Shown piece after piece: positions 1 through 6,085 of a DNA stretch of 8,163 bases. Every line of letters starts with the position of its first letter. The stretch's first letter is position 1. The DNA is from an uncultured Bacteroidia bacterium (GTDB lineage Bacteria; Bacteroidota; Bacteroidia; Bacteroidales; CAJPTX01), in the NCBI GenBank assembly GCA_938040915.1, contig CALHZE010000022.1, positions 1 through 8,163 on the forward strand. Reading direction: 5' to 3'. The notes below the pieces were generated by a model. It made no database searches. It saw nothing but the letters and a program-made list of their open reading frames with translations, and was not told where the DNA came from. Made by a program: the position numbers and the translations under genes.

Positions 1-16
1 GGTGCTCACGAAATAA
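1..16 (+). CDS. rplM: C-terminal end of the upstream gene, probably ribosomal protein L13
   Basis: Only four codons and a stop are visible (…VLTK, TAA at 14-16). The frame is chosen because its stop lies 16 bases before the rpsI start, with the rpsI ribosome binding site directly after it. In Bacteroidetes rplM almost always precedes rpsI, so L13 is the expected identity. That is inference from gene order; four residues cannot identify a protein. Another frame also closes nearby (TAA at 18-20), so the frame is not certain. Confidence 0.5.
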
Positions 17-32
17 TTAAGGAGTGTGAAGG

Positions 33-419
33 ATGCAGGTTTTTAATGCTGTTGGACGTAGAAAGTCGGCTGTAGCGCGAGTGTATATTTCGCAAGGGGA
101 AGGAAATGTGACGGTGAACAAGCGCACATTGGAAAGTTATTTCCCCTCTCCTCTTCTTCGTTTCGTTGTTACGCAACCTTTCACAGAGTTGGCGTTGAGT
201 GAAACGTTTGATGTGAAGATCAATCTTTGCGGTGGGGGAATCTCCGGACAGGCAGAGGCAGCGCGCTTGGGCATTGCTCGTGCGTTGATTGCTTATAATC
301 CGGAGTTGAAACCACAGTTGCGTGCAGCAGGCTTCGTTACGCGTGACCCACGTGAAGTGGAACGTAAGAAGCCAGGTCGTCCTGGGGCACGTCGTCGCTT
401 CCAGTTCAGTAAGCGTTAG
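33..419 (+). CDS. rpsI: 30S ribosomal protein S9 (uS9)
   Basis: S9 is a component of the small-subunit head; its C-terminal tail reaches toward the P-site tRNA. The 128-residue product shows the N-terminal signature GRRKSAVARV (residues 8-17), the central GGGISGQAEAARLGIARAL stretch, and the basic C-terminus KKPGRPGARRRFQFSKR ending in the near-universal SKR. Length and ends are normal for bacterial S9, so it looks complete. The ATG is preceded by AAGGAG at 19-24, eight bases away. That is a clear Shine-Dalgarno match, worth noting because many Bacteroidetes genes lack one. It directly follows the putative rplM end and is probably cotranscribed with it. A GC-rich hairpin at 438-460 may end the transcript. 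Confidence 0.98.
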   Translation: MQVFNAVGRRKSAVARVYISQGEGNVTVNKRTLESYFPSPLLRFVVTQPFTELALSETFDVKINLCGGGISGQAEAARLGIARALIAYNPELKPQLRAAGFVTRDPREVERKKPGRPGARRRFQFSKR

Positions 420-437
420 TATTCTGATTTTGTGGTG

Positions 438-468
438 GGGCGTAGCACATAGCTGCGCCCTATCTTTG
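438..468 (+). terminator. Terminator-like hairpin after rpsI
   Basis: A nine-pair stem, GGGCGTAGC (438-446) against GCTGCGCCC (452-460) with one G-U pair, closes a five-base ACATA loop 19 bases after the rpsI stop. The tail TATCTTTG is only moderately T-rich, so termination may be partial and allow readthrough into rpsB. The stem is certain from sequence; its role is inferred. Confidence 0.6.
461..468 (+). promoter_or_regulatory. Possible -7 element upstream of rpsB
   Basis: TATCTTTG matches the Bacteroidetes -7 consensus TAnnTTTG. The nearest TTTG (429-432) is 28 bases upstream, too far for the usual spacing of about 19-21, and the octamer also serves as the tail of the hairpin just before it. 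If active, it would give rpsB a leader of about 190 nt. A weaker alternative pair is TTTG at 522-525 with TGATTTTG at 543-550. Confidence 0.3.
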
Positions 469-590
469 AGTAAGGGCGTGGGGTGTAGGGGAGGGAAGGG
501 GTTAGAGTCCTTTTGTTCTTTTTTGGGGGTAACCCCGTGTCTTGATTTTGAGTGGTTAGTGCAGGCACGTTGCTTTTAAGGGCGTGTTCA

Positions 591-630
591 AACGATTAAG
601 ATCAACGGTCGGTTTTGCTACTTAGTCGTT
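591..630 (+). promoter_or_regulatory. Structured rpsB leader hairpin
   Basis: AACGATTAAG (591-600) pairs with CTTAGTCGTT (621-630) over ten positions, one of them a U-G wobble, leaving a 20-nt loop. The helix ends 32 nt before the rpsB ATG. A competing pairing exists: CAACG (603-607) with CGTTG (627-631). A run of seven T follows at 643-649. In E. coli, S2 represses its own rpsB-tsf mRNA through the leader, so this is a candidate for similar control here; that function is inferred. Confidence 0.45.
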
Positions 631-662
631 GCCTGACGTGGATTTTTTTACAATATACAGGT

Positions 663-1442
663 ATGCCAAATTTGAGTTTTGAGCAAATGTTGGATGCGAA
701 GGTGCACTTCGGTCACCAGACGCAGAAGTGGTGTCCGAAAATGGCACCCTACATCTTTATGGAGCGTAACGGTTACCACGTAATCGATCTCCGTAAGACG
801 TTAGTTAAGGTGGATGAAGCAGCGCAGGCACTCCGCCAGATTGCGCGCAGTGGGCGTCGCATTCTCTTCGTTGCTACGAAGAAGCAGGCAAAGGAAGTGG
901 TTGCTACGCGCGTGAAGGAAGTCGGGATGCCATTCGTTACAGAGCGTTGGCCAGGCGGTATGCTTACCAACTTCCCCACGATTCGTAAGGCCGTTAAGAA
1001 GATGAGTAACATCGACAAGATGATTACTGACGGGACTTATGAAAACATGTCAAAGCGCGAAAAGCTCCAGCTGACGCGTGTGCGTGCGAAGTTGGAGAAA
1101 AACTTGGGGTCTATTGCAGATATGAACAAGTTGCCTTCTGCGCTCTTTGTCGTGGATGTGCAGCGTGAGTATATCGCCGTGCGTGAAGCGAACCGTTTGG
1201 GGATTCCTGTATTTGCTATGGTAGATACGTGCTGTGACCCAACGCCAATCGACTATGTTATCCCAGCCAACGATGACGTGAACACGTCTATCGACCTCAT
1301 CATCGGTGAAATGTGTGAGGCTATTAAGGAAGGGTTGCTCGAGCGTAAGATGGATCGTAACAACGCAGAGCAGGAGTCTGAAGACGAAAACGAAGAGGTG
1401 GAAACCAAGAAAACAGTTGCCTCTGACGAGGACGACGAATAA
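663..1442 (+). CDS. rpsB: 30S ribosomal protein S2 (uS2)
   Basis: S2 joins late in small-subunit assembly and helps bind S1 where present. From the ATG at 663 the product is 259 residues. Family landmarks are HFGHQTQKWCPKM (15-27), RWPGGMLTNF (95-104), the PSALFVVDV strand and VIPANDD. The frame is open further upstream to a TTG at 615, but those residues do not resemble S2 and the region is occupied by the leader hairpin, so MPNLSFEQM is taken as the start. There is no Shine-Dalgarno motif; the start is preceded by an AT-rich stretch, as is common in Bacteroidetes. The last 30 residues (230-259) form a tail with 14 Asp/Glu, absent from E. coli S2 in this form. tsf follows after 48 bases and is probably in the same transcript. 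Confidence 0.98.
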   Translation: MPNLSFEQMLDAKVHFGHQTQKWCPKMAPYIFMERNGYHVIDLRKTLVKVDEAAQALRQIARSGRRILFVATKKQAKEVVATRVKEVGMPFVTERWPGGMLTNFPTIRKAVKKMSNIDKMITDGTYENMSKREKLQLTRVRAKLEKNLGSIADMNKLPSALFVVDVQREYIAVREANRLGIPVFAMVDTCCDPTPIDYVIPANDDVNTSIDLIIGEMCEAIKEGLLERKMDRNNAEQESEDENEEVETKKTVASDEDDE

Positions 1443-1444
1443 AG

Positions 1445-1460
1445 TCTCGTGGGCACGAGA
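1445..1460 (+). repeat. Inverted repeat between rpsB and tsf
   Basis: TCTCGTG (1445-1451) and CACGAGA (1454-1460) are perfect complements separated by GG. The palindrome begins two bases after the rpsB stop. No T-tract follows, so it is not a standard terminator. It may be an RNA-processing or mRNA-protecting hairpin that sets relative S2 and EF-Ts levels, which is inference. Confidence 0.6.
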
Positions 1461-1490
1461 GTGTGTTGACTTAAAAAAGGATATAAGCTG

Positions 1491-2321
1491 ATGGCAGACA
1501 TAAAGATCGCCGATGTGCAGAAGCTGCGCCAGATGACGGGTGCGGGTATGATGGATTGCAAAAAAGCCCTCGAAGAATCGAATGGTGATTTTGATCGTGC
1601 TTCGGAGTTGATTCGTGAACGTGGTAAGGCTATTGCCAACAAGCGTGCTGATCGTACTGCAGCGGCTGGGGTGGTCATTGCGCGTGCGAATGCAAGTCGT
1701 AACCAAGCGGTGATTTTCGCTCTCAATTGTGAAACCGATTTTGTGGCGAAGAATGCCGACTTTGTGAAGCTTGCGGAACGGATCGTGGACGAGTCGCTGA
1801 AGGCAGATGTGAAGAATCTTGATGGTGTCCGCTCGATGATCCTCGATGGAAAGAGTGTGGACGAGATGGTGCAAAACCTTTCGGGGGTTACCGGCGAAAA
1901 GATGGAGCTCGGGTGCTTTAAGCGTATTGAGGCGCCGACCGTGGGTTGTTACATTCACCCAGGGAGTCGTTTAGCAACAATGGTTGGGGTCAGTAAGCCA
2001 GGGGCAGACGCAGCGCTCTTGCACGATATCGCTATGCAGGTAGCGGGTATGAACCCAGTGGCTGTGGATGCGAACAGCATCCCCGAGGATATCCGTAAGA
2101 AAGAGTTTGAGATCGGTCGCGAACAGGCGCGTCTTGAGGGGAAGCCAGAGCAGATCTTAGACAAGATTGCCGAGGGGCGTCTTGCTAAGTTCATTAAGGA
2201 AAATACCCTTATGGCGCAAGAGTTTATCAAGGACAACAAGATGACTGTGGAGCAGTATGTCTCCAAGGCAGATAAGGATTTGAAGGTGCTTTGTTTCGAA
2301 CGTTTCGGGCTTTCGGAATAA
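1491..2321 (+). CDS. tsf: Translation elongation factor Ts (EF-Ts)
   Basis: EF-Ts is the nucleotide exchange factor that releases GDP from EF-Tu. The 276-residue product is close to the usual length (about 280 in E. coli). It begins with the UBA-like N-terminal domain (VQKLRQMTGAGMMDCKKAL, residues 9-27). It carries the EF-Tu contact motif ETDFVAKN (81-88), where the Asp-Phe pair (83-84) wedges into EF-Tu. The core domain follows, with HDIAMQVAGMNP and a C-terminal helical module (VEQYVSKA). A good ribosome binding site, AAAGGA at 1476-1481, lies nine bases before the ATG. The gene follows rpsB, the normal bacterial arrangement, and ends before a strong terminator. No unusual residues were seen. 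Confidence 0.98.
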   Translation: MADIKIADVQKLRQMTGAGMMDCKKALEESNGDFDRASELIRERGKAIANKRADRTAAAGVVIARANASRNQAVIFALNCETDFVAKNADFVKLAERIVDESLKADVKNLDGVRSMILDGKSVDEMVQNLSGVTGEKMELGCFKRIEAPTVGCYIHPGSRLATMVGVSKPGADAALLHDIAMQVAGMNPVAVDANSIPEDIRKKEFEIGREQARLEGKPEQILDKIAEGRLAKFIKENTLMAQEFIKDNKMTVEQYVSKADKDLKVLCFERFGLSE

Positions 2322-2340
2322 AAGTCCGTACTTATTTTGG

Positions 2341-2383
2341 CGAGGGGGATGCCCAGAAGGGGGTATCCTCCCTCGTTTTTTTT
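2341..2383 (+). terminator. Strong rho-independent terminator of the rpsB-tsf operon
   Basis: The arm 2341-2354 (CGAGGGGGATGCCC) pairs with 2361-2375 over 14 base pairs, including one G-U pair, with a single bulged T at 2369 and a six-base loop. Eight consecutive T residues follow (2376-2383). It starts 19 bases after the tsf stop. This is the clearest terminator in the window. Confidence 0.93.
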
Positions 2384-2412
2384 GGGGGGAGGGAAAAGAA
2401 AATTTATCTTTG
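2381..2412 (+). promoter_or_regulatory. Bacteroidetes-type promoter in the gap after tsf
   Basis: TTTG at 2381-2384 and TATCTTTG at 2405-2412 are separated by 20 bases, matching the Bacteroidetes -33 TTTG / -7 TAnnTTTG layout. This is the only site in the window with both elements at near-consensus spacing. The -33 element uses the last three T residues of the tsf terminator. Transcription would start near 2418-2422, about 240 bases before the next gene. Confidence 0.6.
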
Positions 2413-2417
2413 ATACC

Positions 2418-2565
2418 ATTGCACAGTACACCCCAATTGTCTTTTCAGAGGAGCGTTGCACAAGACATAAATTCAAGGCTGATATTGTTGTTGATCTCTT
2501 AGGCATGATAGGGATATTGCCTGCAACGCTCGCCGCATAGAGGGGGGATTTAGGCATTGTGCTAC
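2418..2565 (+). ncRNA. Candidate structured transcript (small RNA or long leader)
   Basis: No credible protein is encoded between tsf and the next gene. Complementary segments here are nested in order: GCACA (2421-2425) with TGTGC (2558-2562); CCCC (2431-2434) with the G run at 2542-2547; GAGCGTTGCA (2451-2460) with TGCAACGCTC (2522-2531), perfect over ten pairs; and AGGCA (2501-2505) with TGCCT (2518-2522). Together they would fold into a rod with large internal loops. TTAGGCAT occurs twice (2499-2506, 2550-2557). A promoter lies just upstream. No T-rich terminator follows, so the transcript might instead run on as a leader of the next operon. It matches no RNA family I recognise; a 6S-like shape cannot be excluded. 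The exact ends are guesses. Confidence 0.3.
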
Positions 2566-2634
2566 ATCTCGTTGGGGACGTACGATAAATAAGAAATTCG
2601 TATCGTTATGGAACGAAGAATGTAGAAAAAAGAT

Positions 2635-2642
2635 TATCTTTG
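2635..2642 (+). promoter_or_regulatory. -7 element just upstream of the GLPGLI-family gene
   Basis: TATCTTTG matches TAnnTTTG exactly. No TTTG stands at the expected -33 distance; the nearest approximation is TTATG ending at 2610, 24 bases away. A start of transcription near 2648-2652 would leave only about 12-16 nt before the ATG at 2664, so the mRNA would be nearly leaderless but for AAGGA at 2651-2655. Confidence 0.5.
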
Positions 2643-2663
2643 TCCTAGAAAAGGATGGAATAT

Positions 2664-3386
2664 ATGAAACGTATCTTCTTATTTACTCTCATCTTCGTCT
2701 TTTCTGGTGCTCTATATGCCCAAATGAGATCGCTCTCTGTGGTGTATGAGGTTGAAGTGAAGTATGACGAGAAAGAATTGAAAAATGAGAATCGGGAGGA
2801 GCGGGCAGCATACATAGCTCTTATCGATAAGAAAAACGAGAACAAGGATATCTATCTATTGAATTTCAGAGATGGGCTTTATAGTTATCTCGTGAAAGAA
2901 AGTATGCCAGCGCAGCTGGTTATAAACGGAGGTATACAGACATTCAATTTAAGTGATCAGTCTAGCTATATTGATTTTAATACTGGCGAGTCTTATTCTA
3001 TTAGGAGTCTCTTTGGGAAAGATTTCACGGTAAAAGATAGGGTTCGTGAGTATGATTGGGAACTTGTCGTTGACGAGGAAGAGTTGATTGCGGGCAAGTT
3101 GTGCAAAAAGGCAATATTCAGAGAAAAGTCCGGGGAGCTTGTTACTGCATGGTATTGTCCCGAGATCCCTTTTCCGGTGGGACCTAATGGTTATCATGGT
3201 CTTTGCGGATTGATTATGCAACTCACTACGTCGTCTTGTCGCTATACAGCAACGAAAGTGACTTATACGAATGATGACGTGAAAATGGGACGCCTTAAGA
3301 AGGCTAAAATTGTGACTCCAGAGGAGTTTAAGGCTATTTTTGATGAAAAAATGGCTGAGTATGACGCTGTGGTTGTTGATGAGTAA
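2664..3386 (+). CDS. Secreted GLPGLI-family protein
   Basis: This is a Bacteroidetes-specific exported protein of unknown function. The 240-residue product starts with a Sec signal peptide (MKRIFLF, hydrophobic core, LYA before Gln20; likely cut between 19 and 20). The second half carries the family hallmarks: YDWELVVDEEELIAGKLCKKA, then AWYCPEIPFPVGPNGYHGLCGLI, in which the naming motif GLPGLI reads GLCGLI (residues 179-184), with Cys181 in place of Pro. The ATG at 2664 is preferred over one at 2655 because it begins the signal peptide directly and has AAGGA (2651-2655) eight bases upstream, whereas that motif overlaps the other ATG. The stop overlaps the start of the following outer-membrane gene (TAATG), so the two are probably translationally coupled. 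GLPGLI genes are commonly found beside such receptors; a shared envelope task is inferred. Confidence 0.9.
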   Translation: MKRIFLFTLIFVFSGALYAQMRSLSVVYEVEVKYDEKELKNENREERAAYIALIDKKNENKDIYLLNFRDGLYSYLVKESMPAQLVINGGIQTFNLSDQSSYIDFNTGESYSIRSLFGKDFTVKDRVREYDWELVVDEEELIAGKLCKKAIFREKSGELVTAWYCPEIPFPVGPNGYHGLCGLIMQLTTSSCRYTATKVTYTNDDVKMGRLKKAKIVTPEEFKAIFDEKMAEYDAVVVDE

Positions 3387-6031
3387 TGCGTTATTTTCTT
3401 ACATTCTTGGTTCTTCTCTCTTTGTTCTCTATTACAGCGTGGGGACAGAGTTTACAGCTTCGCGGGCGAGTATCTGATCAGAAAGGGAAGGCGTTAGCGT
3501 ATGCAACTGTCGTTGTTACGAGCGATAGTGTGGGAGCTAAAGATGTGCGTTACGCTATTACTAAGCCGGATGGCTCGTTTCACATTACCCGCCTCGTAGA
3601 GCAAGCTTCTTATTGGGTGCATGTGCGCTTTGTGGGATATGAGGACTATCGACGCAGATTTCTAAAACTGCCTACAGATCTCCTAATACAGATGAAAGAG
3701 CTGGTGACAGAGATGGAGCGTGTGGTGGTGGTCGCCAAGGCGCCTGACGTCTATGAGAAGGGAGATACGCTGGTTTACAATCCGAAAAAATACACGCTTG
3801 GTAATGAGCAAAATATCGGGCAAGTGATTAAGCGTATGCCGGGGATGGAGGTTAGTCAAAGTGGTAAAGTCTCTTACCAAGGTGAGGAGATCGGGAAAGT
3901 GCTGGTTAACGGAGAGGACGTATTGGGGGCAAGTGCCGAAGGCATTGCTATCAATAACCTACCGCCCGATTTTGCTCACTCGATAGAGCTCATCAAAAAT
4001 TACAAGGATACGAGCGACATTGTGCGAAATTTCAAAGAAAGTAAGATGATGGCGCTTAACCTCAAGTCTGATAAAAAGGTGACACTCAACGGGGCAATGG
4101 AGGGAAGCGGAGGTCTGATCAACAAGTTTGGTGGGCGACTTGCGCTTATCTCAATACTCCCCAAGCTGACCATGTCTACGATTCTCTCTGCTAATAACAC
4201 CGGCAAGGAACTTCTCACTTTAGAAGACTATACCAGCAATCTCGATCCTGAGTCGCTTGGCGAAGGAGGAAATATCTCGGTTGATGTCTCTGGGGAGGAG
4301 AAAGAGCTCTTTGTTCATTCGGATAATGAGTATGAGCGCATCGCAGGTCTTGCAAATGTTAATCTGACGTTGACGCCACATCGTGTTTATCGTCTGAAAT
4401 CGAGCACCATCTATAATCAAAGCGAAGCAAGGAGTGGCTCTAGTTCGTGGCTTTTTTATTACCGTCCTGAGGATAATTTTGAAAGCACGACTGAAGAAGC
4501 GACTCGGCGACGAAATGAAAACTTGTGGCAGCGTATCTATCAGAAATTTCGCCCTACGCAATGGCTTTCTATCAAGTCGGGTACAGATTTGTACTATCAA
4601 CGTAGTACCTCTGATGACTTTTTTGAGAATCGTTATCGCGCCACTCTTTTGAGTGCAGGCAATAAGCACAGGGGAGGATATTTTCGCATAAAACAGAGTC
4701 TGGAACTGCAGGGACGTGTAGGGAAAGGGCTCTTTTACACCGGAGGACAGTTCCATTTTAATGATGGCGTTTTGCAACAACATATCTATTCGACAGAAGC
4801 GCTCCTCCCTCTCTCATACGACTTAGATGAGGAACGCTATCGTTGGAACTATGAGAAAGAGAGCCAGAAGCAGGAGTATCGTCTCTTTGGAGGAATCATT
4901 TACCCCATGCTGGAAAAATTATTCATTAAGACAGAGGTTTCTTATGGGCAGATGCAGGAGGAGCTTTCGTTTCACGATATGAATTGGCAGCCCGCAACAG
5001 AGGAAGGGGTCGGAATGGTGCGTTCTAGGCTTTACGTCGGTGTATTTCGCAATCTTGGCACTTTTACTTTTTCTGCCGGTTCGCATTTATCACACTATCG
5101 CGTGCCTAAATTTCTGACATCTTCGAAAGCATTAGAAGCGCGACTCTATGTAGAACCGACTGCTTCGTTAGCATTTCAGATAAGTAAAATACAGAACCTC
5201 CATTTCTCTATCTCTGAAACCGTAGGGAGGCTTCCTATTGAGGATCTGTCACAGGTAGTGCTTCCGAAAGCCTACAATTCGTTGCAATATGGAGCTCAGA
5301 TTACAACGCCTTTTACTCGTAGCCTGAATGGATTAGGGCGCTGGTATTATTTTGATCTTTTCGAACGATTGGTCATGAGTCTTTCCTTATACTACGCAAA
5401 GGCGCGAGATCAGAAACAGTATGTAAGTAGCGCTTCAGAGATTTTTGCTTCTTACTATTATCGTTCGGGAGGATGGCGAGATATTTTTCTCTCCAGTCTC
5501 AATATACAGAAGGGGATTCCTAGAGTTCCGATCGATGTCATGGGGTATTTCGGCGCTTCTTGGCAAAAGTCGTCAGAGGAGTATAATGCTCAGTCAGACG
5601 AACGGCATTATCGGAATTTCCGAGGGCAGATTACCTTAGTGACGCGTTATCAAAGCATTCCAGTTAATGGGGAAATCAGTGTGCGTTACGATCGTGGAGA
5701 AGGAGAGTTCCTGTTAAGCAAGGCTATGACGACTCGCGAGTTTATGCGTGGCGAGGCTACGATCTATTTTACGAGAGGCAATTTTACATCGTCTCTCAGG
5801 GGAAAGTTCTCGAGGCTGCGACTTGCTACGACGAATCAAGATTTTGCAGACTTTGATGCGACGTTAAGTTATAAGATTCGTAAGGTCACGATAAGCCTCT
5901 CAGGTGAGGATTTGTTGCATCTTCGAACTGACGAATGGGTTACGGATGTCTTTACGACACAGGTACGTGGTCATAATCGCTATCGCCGGATGGCTGGCTA
6001 CGCTCTCCTCTCTTTGCGGTGGGAGTTTTAG
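3386..6031 (+). CDS. Outer-membrane beta-barrel protein with carboxypeptidase-regulatory-like and plug-like domains
   Basis: This 881-residue protein resembles a TonB-dependent receptor and probably sits in the outer membrane. It has a signal peptide (residues 1-20, AWG before Gln21) and a CarboxypepD_reg-like beta-sandwich at about 22-105 (LRGRVSDQKGKALAYATV, then KPDGSFHI and VGYEDY). A plug-like domain follows at about 111-235, including VVVVAKAP, KGDTLVYNPKKY, IGQVIKRMPGMEV and KVLVNGEDVLG. The rest, about 240-881, alternates aromatic and polar residues as barrel strands do, and ends in WEF with a C-terminal Phe typical of outer-membrane barrels. I see no convincing TonB box. No SusD-like partner is present, so a glycan-uptake SusCD system is unlikely; the partner is the GLPGLI protein, whose stop codon it overlaps by one base. 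The substrate cannot be told from sequence. Confidence 0.9.
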   Translation: MRYFLTFLVLLSLFSITAWGQSLQLRGRVSDQKGKALAYATVVVTSDSVGAKDVRYAITKPDGSFHITRLVEQASYWVHVRFVGYEDYRRRFLKLPTDLLIQMKELVTEMERVVVVAKAPDVYEKGDTLVYNPKKYTLGNEQNIGQVIKRMPGMEVSQSGKVSYQGEEIGKVLVNGEDVLGASAEGIAINNLPPDFAHSIELIKNYKDTSDIVRNFKESKMMALNLKSDKKVTLNGAMEGSGGLINKFGGRLALISILPKLTMSTILSANNTGKELLTLEDYTSNLDPESLGEGGNISVDVSGEEKELFVHSDNEYERIAGLANVNLTLTPHRVYRLKSSTIYNQSEARSGSSSWLFYYRPEDNFESTTEEATRRRNENLWQRIYQKFRPTQWLSIKSGTDLYYQRSTSDDFFENRYRATLLSAGNKHRGGYFRIKQSLELQGRVGKGLFYTGGQFHFNDGVLQQHIYSTEALLPLSYDLDEERYRWNYEKESQKQEYRLFGGIIYPMLEKLFIKTEVSYGQMQEELSFHDMNWQPATEEGVGMVRSRLYVGVFRNLGTFTFSAGSHLSHYRVPKFLTSSKALEARLYVEPTASLAFQISKIQNLHFSISETVGRLPIEDLSQVVLPKAYNSLQYGAQITTPFTRSLNGLGRWYYFDLFERLVMSLSLYYAKARDQKQYVSSASEIFASYYYRSGGWRDIFLSSLNIQKGIPRVPIDVMGYFGASWQKSSEEYNAQSDERHYRNFRGQITLVTRYQSIPVNGEISVRYDRGEGEFLLSKAMTTREFMRGEATIYFTRGNFTSSLRGKFSRLRLATTNQDFADFDATLSYKIRKVTISLSGEDLLHLRTDEWVTDVFTTQVRGHNRYRRMAGYALLSLRWEF

Positions 6032-6055
6032 TAGCGGATTCCCTTTTCTTCTTTA

Positions 6056-6063
6056 TATCTTTG
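6056..6063 (+). promoter_or_regulatory. -7 element upstream of the DAHP synthase gene
   Basis: TATCTTTG matches TAnnTTTG and lies in the 54-base gap between the outer-membrane gene and the next. No good -33 element is visible; TTTTAG at 6026-6031 is 24 bases upstream. Expected transcription start is near 6069-6073, giving a leader of only about 15 nt. The short inverted repeat CGATA (6067-6071) / TATCG (6082-6086) includes the first base of the GTG start codon. Confidence 0.5.
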
Positions 6064-6085
6064 CCGCGATAGTACTACAAGTATC

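Noticed and set aside
322..579. Frame overlapping the end of rpsI and the gap after it
   Set aside because: It is a different frame of rpsI continuing through hairpin and G-rich sequence, with no start signal.
615..662. Upstream extension of rpsB to a TTG codon
   Set aside because: The extra 16 residues do not resemble S2, and the stretch overlaps the leader hairpin. The ATG at 663 gives a normal S2 N-terminus.
1050..1958. Long open frame on the minus strand (302 codons)
   Set aside because: It lies antisense to rpsB and tsf and its translation has no domain I recognise. Long antisense frames are common opposite GC-biased ribosomal genes.
2451..2531. 10-bp inverted repeat read as insertion-sequence ends
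   Set aside because: Only 61 bases lie between the arms, no transposase remnant is visible and I see no target-site duplication.
2337..2540. Plus-strand frame of 67 codons in the gap after tsf
   Set aside because: It starts with TTG inside the terminator, has no ribosome binding site and translates the hairpin and T-tract.
1955..2557. Minus-strand open frame of 200 codons reaching into the gap after tsf
   Set aside because: It runs through the tsf terminator and antisense to tsf. The portion in the gap shows no family resemblance, although I could not compare it with a database.
4220..4783. Minus-strand frame opposite the outer-membrane gene
   Set aside because: No recognisable domain, no promoter or ribosome binding site, and fully inside a convincing gene.
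3386..6031. SusC-type glycan receptor
   Set aside because: The domain order is similar, but there is no SusD partner and the plug motifs fit the GLPGLI-linked family better.
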